A stretch of DNA of 19,513 nucleotides, taken from FEN-1250 sp038237245. Lineage in GTDB: Bacteria; Gemmatimonadota; Gemmatimonadetes; Gemmatimonadales; Gemmatimonadaceae. The DNA lies in the NCBI GenBank assembly GCA_038237245.1, contig JBBRYY010000050.1, forward strand, positions 1 through 19,513. Direction: 5' to 3'. Below are positions 1 through 7,162 of the stretch, one piece after another. Below the pieces are notes generated by a model, which was not told the origin of the DNA, made no database searches, and was given only the letters and a program-made list of their open reading frames with translations. Positions within the stretch are counted from its first letter, which is position 1. Every line of letters starts with the position of its first letter. The position numbers and the translations under genes were made by a program.

Positions 1-40
1 CGACCAGCGGGATGCGCGCGACCAGCGGGATGCGCACGAC
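1..40. repeat. 18-bp tandem duplication
   Basis: The unit CGACCAGCGGGATGCGCG occurs twice in a row, the second copy differing at its last base (A for G), followed by CGAC which starts a third. It keeps the reading frame of the cytochrome-like tail and inserts six residues, as expected of a slipped-strand duplication. Confidence 0.7.
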
Positions 41-70
41 ATTTCGGCGTATCTGTACACGCTGCGGTGA
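2..70 (+). CDS. C-terminal tail of a probable cytochrome c-type protein (partial)
   Basis: Frame 2 is open from the window edge to a TGA at 68-70 and gives 22 residues ending DISAYLYTLR. That ending (acidic residue, I-x-A-Y-L-x-T-L) is typical of the last helix of class I cytochrome c domains, so this is probably the 3' end of a c-type cytochrome or cytochrome c-containing dehydrogenase lying to the left. The heme motif CxxCH would be outside the window and cannot be checked. Just before the helix an 18-bp unit is present twice (1-18 and 19-36), encoding DQRDAR then DQRDAH. Too little is visible to exclude another helical protein. Confidence 0.4.
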   Translation, partial: DQRDARDQRDAHDISAYLYTLR

Positions 71-395
71 GTCGAATTTGCACGGCGAGCCCTGGAGTGA
101 CAGCTGGCGACGAAGGCGTGAGACCACGATCGCCGGAGTTCTCACGGTCGCGGTAGTCTCGCCGTCTGCTTCTCCGCGAGGCGCGGCAAGTCGTGAGACG
201 ATTGACGGAATCGGGCATGCCTTCGCATTCATCACGAACTCGATCCGTGGGGACGTGAATCAAGAGAAAATCAAGAGAGAATCAAGAGAGAATCAAGAGC
301 TGTCGCGGCGCCGAATCAATTGTCACTCAAGCGTAAGGTGGCACCATGCATGCTTCCAGCACTCCCATGTCTGATTCGTCAAACACGAGGCTGGA
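71..395. other. Spacer between the cytochrome-like tail and the propeller gene
   Basis: No convincing gene was found in these 325 bases. One reading frame stays open from 12 to 374, but its product is Arg/Ser-rich, has no signal, domain or family resemblance and no convincing ribosome site. The notable content is a four-copy 11-bp repeat at 258-301. The promoter of the 396 gene presumably lies here, but I could not identify -35/-10 boxes with confidence. Confidence 0.5.
258..301. repeat. Four tandem copies of an 11-bp AT-rich unit
   Basis: The units are AATCAAGAGAA, AATCAAGAGAG, AATCAAGAGAG and AATCAAGAGCT, directly adjacent with an exact 11-bp period. They stand out from the surrounding GC-rich DNA. 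An 11-bp period puts every copy on about the same helix face, and the array ends 94 bp before the propeller start codon, so it could be a multi-site regulator-binding element or simply a microsatellite-like expansion. No known regulator is recognised. Confidence 0.75.
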
Positions 396-1439
396 ATGAT
401 GAAGGCGTCGCTATTCTCCGTTATGGCTGCTCTCATCGGCACCCTCGCACTCGCAGCACAGGCCTCTGTCGCCCAGACTTTTCACGTCGTTGAATCCGAG
501 ATCGGCGGCGATGGCGGCACTGACTATCTTACTGCCGAAGCAGGGACTGGTCGCGTCTTCGTCTCGCGCGGAACGCACGTCATGGTCATCGATGGCGTCT
601 CCGGCAAGGTGCTGGGCGACATCCCCAACACTCCACGAACGCACGGCATCGCTCTGGTCGAGAAGGCGGGACACGGATTCATCACGAACGCTGGCGACTC
701 GACCGTCACGATGTTCGACCTCAAGTCGCTCGCGGTGATTCGTAAGATCACGATCGCAGCCGGTGGACTCGACGGTATCATGTACGATGAGCCCGATGCG
801 CGCATCGTCCTCACGAATCACAGCAAGCCGGCTGGAACGGTCGTCACGCTGGATCCGAAATCTGGTGACGTGCTGGGCCAGGCCGAGCTCGAAGACGATG
901 GGCCTGAGGGCGCGGCAGCCAATGGTCGTGGACAGATATTCGTCAACAATGAAGGAACGAGCACGATACAGGTGGTGGATGTGAAGTCGATGAAGGCGAT
1001 CGCGTCGTGGCCACTCTCCCCGTGCGAGGGGCCGACGGGCATCGCCTACGACAAGGCGAGCAATCGCATCTTCGCCGGCTGCCGCAAGTCCTCGGTGGTC
1101 GTCGACGGCACGAGTGGCAAGGTGGTCGCCACCATCGCGAATGGTGATGGAGTCGACGCGATCGGCTGGGACGCATCACAAAAGCTCATTTACATTCCCG
1201 CGGGCCGGGACAGCAGCGTGACCATCGTGCACCAGGATTCGCCCAACAAGTACTCCGTTGTCGCAACGGTGCCGACGATGCGCGGTGCGAAGACCATCGC
1301 CGTCGATCCCGTACGGCATGTCGCGTATCTCTTTCAACCCGAATATGGACCCACACCTGCGGGCGCGCTCCCCGGCCCCGACGGTCGCCCACCACGAGGA
1401 CCAATCATCGCGACTCGCTTCTTCGCGATAACGCACTGA
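396..1439 (+). CDS. Secreted YncE-like (YVTN-family) beta-propeller protein
   Basis: The 347-residue product starts with a signal peptide (MMKASLFSVMAALIGTLALA..., likely cleaved near AQASVAQ, residue 27). The mature part is built of repeated units of about 40 residues of the YncE/YVTN type, such as GRVFVSRGTHVMVIDGVSG, HGFITNAGDSTVTMFDLKS and IFVNNEGTSTIQVVDVKS, which fold as a seven-bladed propeller. It ends in a Pro/Gly-rich stretch (about 322-338). There are no catalytic motifs; such proteins are usually periplasmic scaffolds or binding proteins of unknown ligand. The start has GAGG about 5-8 bases upstream and a second in-frame ATG directly after. The PAP2 gene begins 5 bp downstream, so the two are probably co-transcribed. 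Confidence 0.85.
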   Translation: MMKASLFSVMAALIGTLALAAQASVAQTFHVVESEIGGDGGTDYLTAEAGTGRVFVSRGTHVMVIDGVSGKVLGDIPNTPRTHGIALVEKAGHGFITNAGDSTVTMFDLKSLAVIRKITIAAGGLDGIMYDEPDARIVLTNHSKPAGTVVTLDPKSGDVLGQAELEDDGPEGAAANGRGQIFVNNEGTSTIQVVDVKSMKAIASWPLSPCEGPTGIAYDKASNRIFAGCRKSSVVVDGTSGKVVATIANGDGVDAIGWDASQKLIYIPAGRDSSVTIVHQDSPNKYSVVATVPTMRGAKTIAVDPVRHVAYLFQPEYGPTPAGALPGPDGRPPRGPIIATRFFAITH

Positions 1440-1444
1440 GCATC

Positions 1445-2176
1445 GTGGTGAATGTCGCCGCGGCGCGCCGCGCCGTCGTTTGCTGGGTGAAGGATGCGCG
1501 TTCGGTGGATCTCTACTACGCTGGCACCGCGATCGCATCGGTGGCGGCCTTCGCGATACTCACCGTCCTGGTGGTGACGGGAAGGACAGCGGTCATTGAC
1601 CACGACCTGATTCACGCGCTGTGGGCGAACAGCTCCGCTACGCTCACCGCTGTGCTGCTGGGCGTCACGTTCACGTCCGGCCGACTCGCGATATTCGTCG
1701 CGATCGCATTTGCCGTCCTGCTCTATCGGACGTACGGCTCGCGCACCTCGGTGTACTACGTAATTGCCTGCCTCAGCGCGCAGCTGCTCAACCTCGTATT
1801 GAAATACGGAGTGCACCGCGCGCGGCCGCACGGGATTAGTCCACGCCTGACGGCAGCGGGTGGCCCCTCCTATCCGTCGGCCGACGTCATGATGGCTGTC
1901 GTCGTTTTCGGGCTAGGAACGCTGATACTCAGCCGCACACTTGCGTCGAGCGGTAATCGGGCGACCGTACGGGCGGTTGCGGTACTATTCATCATCGCGT
2001 CCGCAGTCGCCCGCGTCTATCTCGGCGCCCACTGGCCCACGGACGTTTTCGGTGGCTTCCTCGCGGGCGTGGCTTGCTTGGCCGGCTGGGCAAGCGGCGC
2101 GTTGCGCGGAAGAGCAAGTGACCGGATGATCTCACCAGCGACGCATCGGCCGACATTCGGCACGAACGTAACTTGA
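1445..2176 (+). CDS. PAP2-family membrane phosphatase with altered active-site motif
   Basis: This 243-residue integral membrane protein has several hydrophobic helices (about 24-46, 66-93, 101-118, 148-163, 175-187, 201-220). It has PAP2 motif 1 K-x6-R-P (K120...R127 P128) and motif 3 R-x5-H-x3-D (R190, H196, D200). In motif 2, normally P-S-G-H, the sequence reads P144-S-A-D147: the conserved histidine codon is GAC (Asp) and the glycine is Ala. In known PAP2 enzymes the motif-3 His is the nucleophile and the motif-2 His assists as acid, so this member may be impaired, use Asp instead, or act as a binding or transport protein. The GTG start lies 5 bp after the propeller stop; a second GTG follows immediately. 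Confidence 0.85.
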   Translation: MVNVAAARRAVVCWVKDARSVDLYYAGTAIASVAAFAILTVLVVTGRTAVIDHDLIHALWANSSATLTAVLLGVTFTSGRLAIFVAIAFAVLLYRTYGSRTSVYYVIACLSAQLLNLVLKYGVHRARPHGISPRLTAAGGPSYPSADVMMAVVVFGLGTLILSRTLASSGNRATVRAVAVLFIIASAVARVYLGAHWPTDVFGGFLAGVACLAGWASGALRGRASDRMISPATHRPTFGTNVT

Positions 2177-2251
2177 TGCTCCCCAATCGGACATTTTAGC
2201 GAACATGAACGGATCGGTAGGTACGCTGCTCGACGGAATCATTTCCTCAAC

Positions 2252-3358
2252 GTGCGGCGAAGGATGAGTCTCGGCCAGATCGAGCAGGCGTGGCGGCGCG
2301 GCTGGATGCGCTCGATCGGCATGCTGTCCGCAGGCGAGCGCGTCGCGAAGCTGCCGCGCTGGAGCGAGCGCCCACACGCCGTGCTGTACATGCGCACGCA
2401 GGGGATTGGCGACCTGATTCTCGCGACCGGAGCGATTCGCGCGATTGCGCGTGCGCAACCGTCCATCGTGCTCGATGTGCTCACCACGGCACAGGCTTCG
2501 CCGGTGCTCGAGCACAACCCGTACGTCCGCCGTGTGCACGTGCTCCCGCACCGCCTCCTCGGCGTTCTCGAAGTCGTGCGCGCGATTCGACGCGAGAAGT
2601 ACGATGTGGTGATCGATGGAAAGATCACTCGAGGGGCCTCGTTCATTCGCAGCCCCGCGTTGACGCTGGCATCGAGGGCGCCCTATCGTGTTGGTGTCGG
2701 CGGCGGCAATCATCCGCTGGTCTTCAACGTGTGTGTCGATCGATTCGATCGCGCCACAACGCACATGATCGAGGGAAGCGCGGCACTCGCGACTCCCTTC
2801 GGCGTCGATCTCCAGACCACCGACTTTCGTCCCGAGATCTTCCTGTCGGAGACGGAAACGGTGGTTGCCAATGAAGTATGGTCCAGCGCCACTGGACGCG
2901 ATGAAAATCGTCGCGAGCGATGGCTGATCAATATCTCGGCGGGAGCCGCGCTGCGCCGCTGGTCGAACGACCGGTGGACCGCGCTCGTCAAGTATCTGCG
3001 CGCGCACCGTCCGGATGCGACCATCATCATCGTGGGGAGCTCTACCGAGTGGAGCTCGGTCTGCGATGTGGCGTACGAGGGCGACGCGGTCGCCGTGCCG
3101 ACGCGGCGACTTCGCGATGTCCTGGCGTTGGTCGGGACGAGCACGCGCGTGATTACCACCGACACTTCGATCACGCACGCCGCTTCGGCGTTTCGTATTC
3201 CGACGATGATTCTCATTCAGCGGGGGCTCACACAGTGGCTCCCGTGGCAGACGCCGCATAGCATCGCATATTGGTCAGGCTCGACGATCGAGTCGCTGAG
3301 CGTAGCCAGTGCGTGCGAGGCGTTGGACGATCTGCTGCAATGCCTGCACCCGAGTTAG
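2252..3358 (+). CDS. Glycosyltransferase family 9 (heptosyltransferase-like)
   Basis: The 368-residue product has GT9/heptosyltransferase signatures. Near the N-terminus is RTQGIGDLILATGAIRAIA (residues 48-66), matching the family's R-x-x-G-x-G-D loop. In the C-terminal nucleotide-binding half is TTDTSITHAASAFRIPT (302-318), matching the usual D-T/S-x-x-x-H-x-A loop. GT9 enzymes move ADP-heptose or a related sugar onto LPS core or another surface acceptor; donor and acceptor are unknown here. It is cytoplasmic or peripheral, with no signal peptide. The start could be GTG 2252 or ATG 2264 (MSLGQ); neither has a well-spaced Shine-Dalgarno. The next glycosyltransferase starts 14 bp downstream. 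Confidence 0.88.
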   Translation: MRRRMSLGQIEQAWRRGWMRSIGMLSAGERVAKLPRWSERPHAVLYMRTQGIGDLILATGAIRAIARAQPSIVLDVLTTAQASPVLEHNPYVRRVHVLPHRLLGVLEVVRAIRREKYDVVIDGKITRGASFIRSPALTLASRAPYRVGVGGGNHPLVFNVCVDRFDRATTHMIEGSAALATPFGVDLQTTDFRPEIFLSETETVVANEVWSSATGRDENRRERWLINISAGAALRRWSNDRWTALVKYLRAHRPDATIIIVGSSTEWSSVCDVAYEGDAVAVPTRRLRDVLALVGTSTRVITTDTSITHAASAFRIPTMILIQRGLTQWLPWQTPHSIAYWSGSTIESLSVASACEALDDLLQCLHPS

Positions 3359-3372
3359 CCGAGGGTCATTGA

Positions 3373-4410
3373 ATGCGTGAGGCGCTCCGACTTCCCGTGA
3401 CACTCGCCGAGACTCTCGTGGCCGTCGTTGGTGCGCGATTCAATCTTCGCGGTACGTATCGGCCGACGCTTCACATCTGGAGCCGCGGTCTGGCGCTCTT
3501 GTGCGATCGCAACGGTGGATTCGACTACGTGCGCAAGCAGCGCGGCGGAGGTCGCCCACCCATCGCCTACGATCCTGCTGATTATGCTGCGATTCGCGAT
3601 GGAGAGCTCGTCTGGGTGCGCGCCAGCTCCCTGGCGGACTTCGTCGAGCGCACATTGCCGACCATCGACGCGAAGTTCGCACTCATCACGGGCGATGAAG
3701 ACCTGGCAATTCCCTCGGGCCTCGAAAGCGCGGGCGACCTTCTCGCAAGCCCGAACGTCGTGTGCTGGTTCGCACAAAACGTCGATGGCACCGACACCAC
3801 CGGCAAAGTCCATCCGATCCCGATCGGCGTCGACTTTCATACGATCGCGAACGGACGCCGATGGAAGCACTGGCAAGCAACGCCCGCGCAACAGGAGGCG
3901 GAGCTCGAACGGATTCGCGCGAGGATGATCGGCACCTCCTCTCGTCTCGTAAAGGCCCACGCTGATTTCCATTTCAATAAAGGGCGTCGCCTCGATCCCG
4001 AGTCACGCGATGCGGTGTGGAAAAAGCTCGCCGACAATCCGAACGTCGACTTCCAAATGCGGAAGTTGCCGCGCTACGAGCTCTGGCGAGTGAAGACACG
4101 CTATGCATTCGCGATATGCCCACCGGGAAATGGTCTCGACTGCCATCGTACGTGGGAATCCCTCCTTCTCGGCAACATCCCGATCGTCAAGCGTTCGTCT
4201 CTCGATGAGCTGTACGCCGGCCTTCCGGTGGCGATCGTTGATGACTTCAGTGAAGTCACGAGCGAGGCCTTGGGTCGATGGCACCGCGAATATCGCAATC
4301 TCTTCGGGACGCCAGAGGTCCAGGAGCGTCTCACCAATCGATTCTGGATCGACCGGGTGCGGCACCATCTCAACGACGCAATCTCAGCGCAGTCGGAAGC
4401 CAGTGTGTAA
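3373..4410 (+). CDS. Exostosin-like glycosyltransferase
   Basis: The 345-residue product has no signal peptide. The C-terminal motif RYAFAICPPGNGLDCHRTWE (243-262), followed by SLLLGNIPIVK, SSLDELYAGLPVAIVDDF, resembles the donor-binding half of exostosin/GT47-type and related eukaryote-like glycosyltransferases: an F-x-I/L-x-P-x-G-x-G-x-D-x-x-R-x-W/Y-E core, then G-x-I-P-V/I. The N-terminal half (QNVDG...HPIPIGVDFH, about 135-156) fits the acceptor half of such folds. ATG 3373 has GAGG 8 bases upstream. With the GT9 gene 14 bp before it, it probably helps build a surface glycan. Family placement is by motif memory, not search; sugar specificity is unknown. Confidence 0.7.
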   Translation: MREALRLPVTLAETLVAVVGARFNLRGTYRPTLHIWSRGLALLCDRNGGFDYVRKQRGGGRPPIAYDPADYAAIRDGELVWVRASSLADFVERTLPTIDAKFALITGDEDLAIPSGLESAGDLLASPNVVCWFAQNVDGTDTTGKVHPIPIGVDFHTIANGRRWKHWQATPAQQEAELERIRARMIGTSSRLVKAHADFHFNKGRRLDPESRDAVWKKLADNPNVDFQMRKLPRYELWRVKTRYAFAICPPGNGLDCHRTWESLLLGNIPIVKRSSLDELYAGLPVAIVDDFSEVTSEALGRWHREYRNLFGTPEVQERLTNRFWIDRVRHHLNDAISAQSEASV

Positions 4411-4465
4411 TCGACACGTCAGGTCGCGCGGATAGTATCCGCACATCCAGCCTCCGGAGATACAG

Positions 4466-4537
4466 ATGCGTCTCACGCCCCTCTACAGCGTGGCTGCGAA
4501 GAAGGCGGCAACGGCACACTCGAAGCCGACGACCTGA
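4466..4537 (+). CDS. Possible 23-residue small ORF
   Basis: ATG 4466 is preceded by GGAG with 7-base spacing, a better ribosome site than that of the PAP2 gene 13 bp downstream. It encodes a short basic peptide (MRLTPLYSVAAKKAA..., stop TGA 4535-4537). It could be a real small protein or a translational leader for the PAP2 gene. The only support is the ribosome site and position, so confidence is low. Confidence 0.25.
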   Translation: MRLTPLYSVAAKKAATAHSKPTT

Positions 4538-4550
4538 ACGACGCCTGTGA

Positions 4551-5219
4551 ATGACCGACGCCGGTACCACTAAGCACGAGATCTCCGCCCGGGCAGGAGT
4601 GCGGCTATTCGTCGCACTTGCCATCATCGGAGTGCTGCTTGCCGGCTTTGCCGCGCTCGCAGATGAATTCAGTGAGCCAGGGCGTCTCGCGCGACTCGAT
4701 CTTTCCGTGCTGAACTGGCTTCAGCTTCACGGAAGCGAGCGTGGCGAGCGCGTGTTCCAAATCGTGAGTTGGCTCGGCGCCCCCGTTCTGTTCGTGAGCG
4801 ACATCGCAGTGGCGATCGTACTCGCAGTGCGCCGGCGCTGGCATTGGTTTACGCTCTGGGGAGTCGCGATCGTCGGCGGCGTGCTATTGGACGAGGCACT
4901 CAAGCTCGCCTTCCGACGCGCACGTCCCGAAGTCGCGTCGGAGTTCATCTCGAGCGGATCGTGGAGCTTTCCGAGCGGGCATGCGATGAACGCGCTGGTG
5001 GGGTACACCATGCTTGCCTATCTGCTCCGCGCCCATGTCGCGAGCGCGAGCACCCGGTTGTACCTGTCGCTGGGCGCTGCGATCCTTATCGCCGCCATCG
5101 GCTTCAGCCGCCTCTACCTCGGCGTACACTATTTCAGCGATGTGATTGCCGGATATCTCGCGGGAGGCGCGTGGGTGCTGGCGTGCATTGCAGTCAACGA
5201 GCGGTACTACCGGCGCTGA
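4551..5219 (+). CDS. PAP2-family membrane phosphatase (intact motifs)
   Basis: The 222-residue integral membrane protein carries all three PAP2 motifs: K118-x6-R125-P126, PSGH at 141-144, and S186-R187-x5-H193-x3-D197. Helices are seen at about 16-36, 77-93, 100-116, 146-160, 170-185 and 197-215, with motifs facing the periplasm as in UppP/PgpB-type enzymes. Likely substrates are undecaprenyl pyrophosphate, phosphatidylglycerol phosphate or lipid-linked sugar phosphates. It follows the two glycosyltransferases after a 140-bp gap, fitting recycling of a lipid carrier. It has ordinary PAP2 chemistry, unlike the variant at 1445-2176. Confidence 0.9.
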   Translation: MTDAGTTKHEISARAGVRLFVALAIIGVLLAGFAALADEFSEPGRLARLDLSVLNWLQLHGSERGERVFQIVSWLGAPVLFVSDIAVAIVLAVRRRWHWFTLWGVAIVGGVLLDEALKLAFRRARPEVASEFISSGSWSFPSGHAMNALVGYTMLAYLLRAHVASASTRLYLSLGAAILIAAIGFSRLYLGVHYFSDVIAGYLAGGAWVLACIAVNERYYRR

Positions 5220-5284
5220 TAGACATCGATGGCGTGATATCCTGTGCGACCCATCCACTGCGACCCAGCCACATCGACAGGTCG

Positions 5285-6049
5285 CTAGCGCGCAGCCGGC
5301 GGCGAGAAAATCCGTGGATCGACGGGGACGTTCGTTTGAACGTCGCGGTACTTCTCCCGCTGCACGAGCTTCCCGTCGCGATACACCTCGACGGTTTCCG
5401 AAAGCCACCCGGCAGGGACCTTCACGTAGTTGTCGAAGCGCATGTCGATAGTCCTGCTCGTGTCACGCTCGTCGGGCTGAATGCCACGCACGAACAGGAG
5501 TCTCTCCTTGTCGATCCACAGTTGGTACGAGTGCAGATCGCTGACTGCGCCGCCGATTACGTACACCGGTCGCCCCTTCCACGTGTCTTCGCGCACCGGC
5601 GTCATTGGAAAGTGCTCCGCATCCAGCACCGTGAGCGTCGTCTCTGCAGGCTGCCGGTAGACGTCGAATCCAATGATGAGAAGGATGTTGCGATTGGCGG
5701 TCCGCGTGAGGGTGCTATCGCGGCGCCACACGAAGGACGAGTCCCCTGCGTAAACGATGGACAGAGTCCCGGTCGCGCGCTCCACGTCGATCCGCAAGTG
5801 TCCGGGCAGCATCGCACGCTCCCGCCACGTCTCGATTACCATCGTATCGGCTGGCGTCCGGCGCGTCGTCGTCTGCGTGAAGCTCAGTGTCTTGTACCAC
5901 GTAGCCGCGTATTTGTCGTGCATCGCGCGAATCACCGCCTCGCCGTTCGCCGGCGATGCCGCCTTGGGTCGAGTGAGAAACACGCCGGCCGGCGCGACCA
6001 CCGCGGCGATGACTGCCAGACGCAGTCCGATTGCCGAGAACGAGATCAT
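5285..6049 (-). CDS. Exported LolA/LolB-like outer-membrane lipoprotein-sorting family protein
   Basis: The 254-residue product has an N-terminal signal or anchor (MISFSAIGLRLAVIAAVVAP). The rest is a string of short beta strands: a TLSFTQTTTR opening, PGHLRIDVE, LSIVYAGDSSFVWRRDS, LTVLDAEHFPMTP, GRPVYVIGGAV, HSYQLWIDKERLLFVRG, MRFDNYVKVPAGWLSETVEVYRDGK. This matches the half-barrel LolA/LolB/RseB-like fold as seen in DUF-type outer-membrane lipoprotein-sorting relatives. AGGAG sits 5 bases before ATG 6049. It is convergent with the PAP2 gene (65-bp gap). It is unlikely to be LolA itself, given length and context; a periplasmic lipid- or lipoprotein-binding role is inferred. Confidence 0.65.
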   Translation of the reverse strand: MISFSAIGLRLAVIAAVVAPAGVFLTRPKAASPANGEAVIRAMHDKYAATWYKTLSFTQTTTRRTPADTMVIETWRERAMLPGHLRIDVERATGTLSIVYAGDSSFVWRRDSTLTRTANRNILLIIGFDVYRQPAETTLTVLDAEHFPMTPVREDTWKGRPVYVIGGAVSDLHSYQLWIDKERLLFVRGIQPDERDTSRTIDMRFDNYVKVPAGWLSETVEVYRDGKLVQREKYRDVQTNVPVDPRIFSPPAAR

Positions 6050-6118
6050 GCGTGCTCCTGTGCGGCGTAGTTCGCAGTGATGCTGTTATCCAGTGCGGAC
6101 GATGCAGTGCGGCCAGCT

Positions 6119-6461
6119 TCACTCATACATCGTCGCAGGATCGGTTGCTGCAAGCTCCGTAAGAAAGGAGGCGATGCGCGCTGCAACGGCATCGAAGAAT
6201 CGCTTCCCTTTCTCTGGCGATGCCTTGGCCGGATTGCCGGTGCCGGTGTCCGCCGACACGCGCGTCCACGGGCGTGGCGCCCAGACCCACCCTTCGCGCA
6301 ACGCCGCTATCGACGCCCGCTTCTGACTTCCATCGCCCGCGTCGGACAATGGCAACACCAGCTCCGGCACGATGTGCTGCATGACGCTCGTCTCGAGCTC
6401 CCCGGCGTGATCGCCCGGTTCATCGAAATACGTCTTTGCATCCACGCACGTCCACCAGTTG
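6119..6461 (-). pseudogene. 5'-truncated creatininase-family gene copy
   Basis: This stretch aligns without gaps to 14000-14342, the 3' part of the intact creatininase-family gene, with about 20 mismatches in 343 bp. It keeps the reading frame and the same stop but has only about the last 114 codons. Everything before NWWTCVDAK is missing, including the metal-binding E-x-H, TD and NGHGGN motifs. The open frame can begin only at an internal GTG (6445; MDAKTYFDEPG...), so the product would be inactive. Homology stops at 6461, where the IS21-family remnant begins, and the missing 5' part is not on the other side of it. A deletion or rearrangement, not a simple insertion, removed it. Confidence 0.9.
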
Positions 6462-6509
6462 CGACCCCAAGCACACTTTCGGCCGTCCTCCCGCTCAGTG
6501 GCCGGCCCC

Positions 6510-6647
6510 GTGTACGGATGGGATAGTCTCGTGCTACTTCAGCATTTATTGGACGATGGACTCTCCAAGTCGGCGATTGCCCAGCGCCTCGGCGTGAGCC
6601 GGCGTGCCGTGTACCACTGGATCGCCACCGGTCAGCTCACACGGGAC
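6510..6647 (+). pseudogene. istA: istA fragment (IS21 transposase N-terminus)
   Basis: From GTG 6510 the frame reads WDSLVLLQHLLDDGLSKSAI, then AQRLGVSRRAVYHWIATGQL. This is the N-terminal helix-turn-helix of IS21-family transposases (usual form: ...LLxxGxSxxxIAxxLGVSRxTVxxWI). About 45 codons remain; the catalytic DDE core is absent. Near 6645-6655 the sequence changes to istB in another frame, marking the internal deletion junction. Confidence 0.75.
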
Positions 6648-6652
6648 GTCAA

Positions 6653-7066
6653 GACATCACGTCGCTCGAGGACGCGAGCCAAGCCGGTCGCCTGCTGCAT
6701 CGCATGAAGACGCTCGGCTTTCCGTCGCTCCTGATCGTCGATGAAATCGGCTACCTCCCGATCAGTCGTACCGGCGCCATGCTCCTCTTCCAGCTCATGT
6801 CCCGCCGCTACGAGCACGCCTCGACGGTGCTCACGTCCAACAGGGGCTTCGAAGAATGGGGCGAGATCTTCGGGGATGATGTCATGGCCGCCGCCTTCAT
6901 CGATCGTCTCGTACACCACTGTCACATCGTCAACATCCGGGGCAACAGCTATCGCATGCGGCACCACGCGGAACTTCACCGCGCGCTCGGGACCGCACGG
7001 CAGGCGCCTGCTCGTGATCCCCAGCACTCTTCCCGCTCTCGCGCAAGGGAGGCCTCAGCGACCTGA
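6653..7066 (+). pseudogene. istB: istB fragment (IS21 helper ATPase C-terminal half)
   Basis: The frame starting near 6653 reads DITSLEDASQAGRLLHRMKT, followed by FPSLLIVDEIGYLPISRTGA, the Walker B and box VII-like region of IstB/DnaC-type AAA+ ATPases. Then come LLFQLMSRRYEHASTVLTSN (sensor region) and the C-terminal FIDRLVHHCHIVNIRGNSYR. The Walker A half is missing. An ATG at 6704 could in principle start a 120-residue protein, but it would lack the ATP-binding loop. The tail after RALGTA differs from typical IstB ends and runs to a TGA at 7064-7066. Confidence 0.8.
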
Positions 7067-7162
7067 CGGCTCGCACCCGTATCCCTACGTGCAATTCTGC
7101 CCGGTGAAAGTGCGCAATTCTATTCCGGTGTTGACACGCGCTCCAATCGTCGACAGAAAGCA

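Larger units (their letters stand above)
6460..7136 (+). mobile_element. IS21-family insertion sequence remnant (internally deleted)
   Basis: The left end is taken at TG 6460, exactly where creatininase homology ends. The right end is taken at TTGACA 7136: read on the minus strand it starts TGTCAACACC, with the 5'-TG usual for IS21. The right end contains two related repeats 23 bp apart (GCAATTCTGCCCGGTG at 7091 and GCAATTCTATTCCGGTG at 7114), as in the multiple terminal repeats of this family; CACTTTC is shared with the left end. Inside are only the first part of istA and the last part of istB, so about two thirds of a typical 2-2.5 kb element is gone. The flanks (ACCAGT and CGCGCT) show no target-site duplication. 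Confidence 0.75.

Noticed and set aside
258..301. CRISPR array
   Set aside because: The units are only 11 bp and directly adjacent, with no spacers and no cas genes.
12..374. 120-codon plus-strand open frame in the first spacer
   Set aside because: The product is low-complexity Arg/Ser-rich, includes the 11-bp repeats as coding, and lacks a ribosome site and any resemblance; the frame of the cytochrome-like tail explains the first 70 bases better.
2132..3259. 375-codon minus-strand open frame
   Set aside because: It is antisense to the GT9 gene, which has clear family motifs; the product is Arg/Asp-rich and featureless.
4769..6070. 433-codon open frame on the plus strand
   Set aside because: It overlaps the PAP2 gene in another frame and runs antisense through the LolA-like gene. 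Its product is Arg/His-rich with no domain or signal; the open frame is a by-product of high GC.
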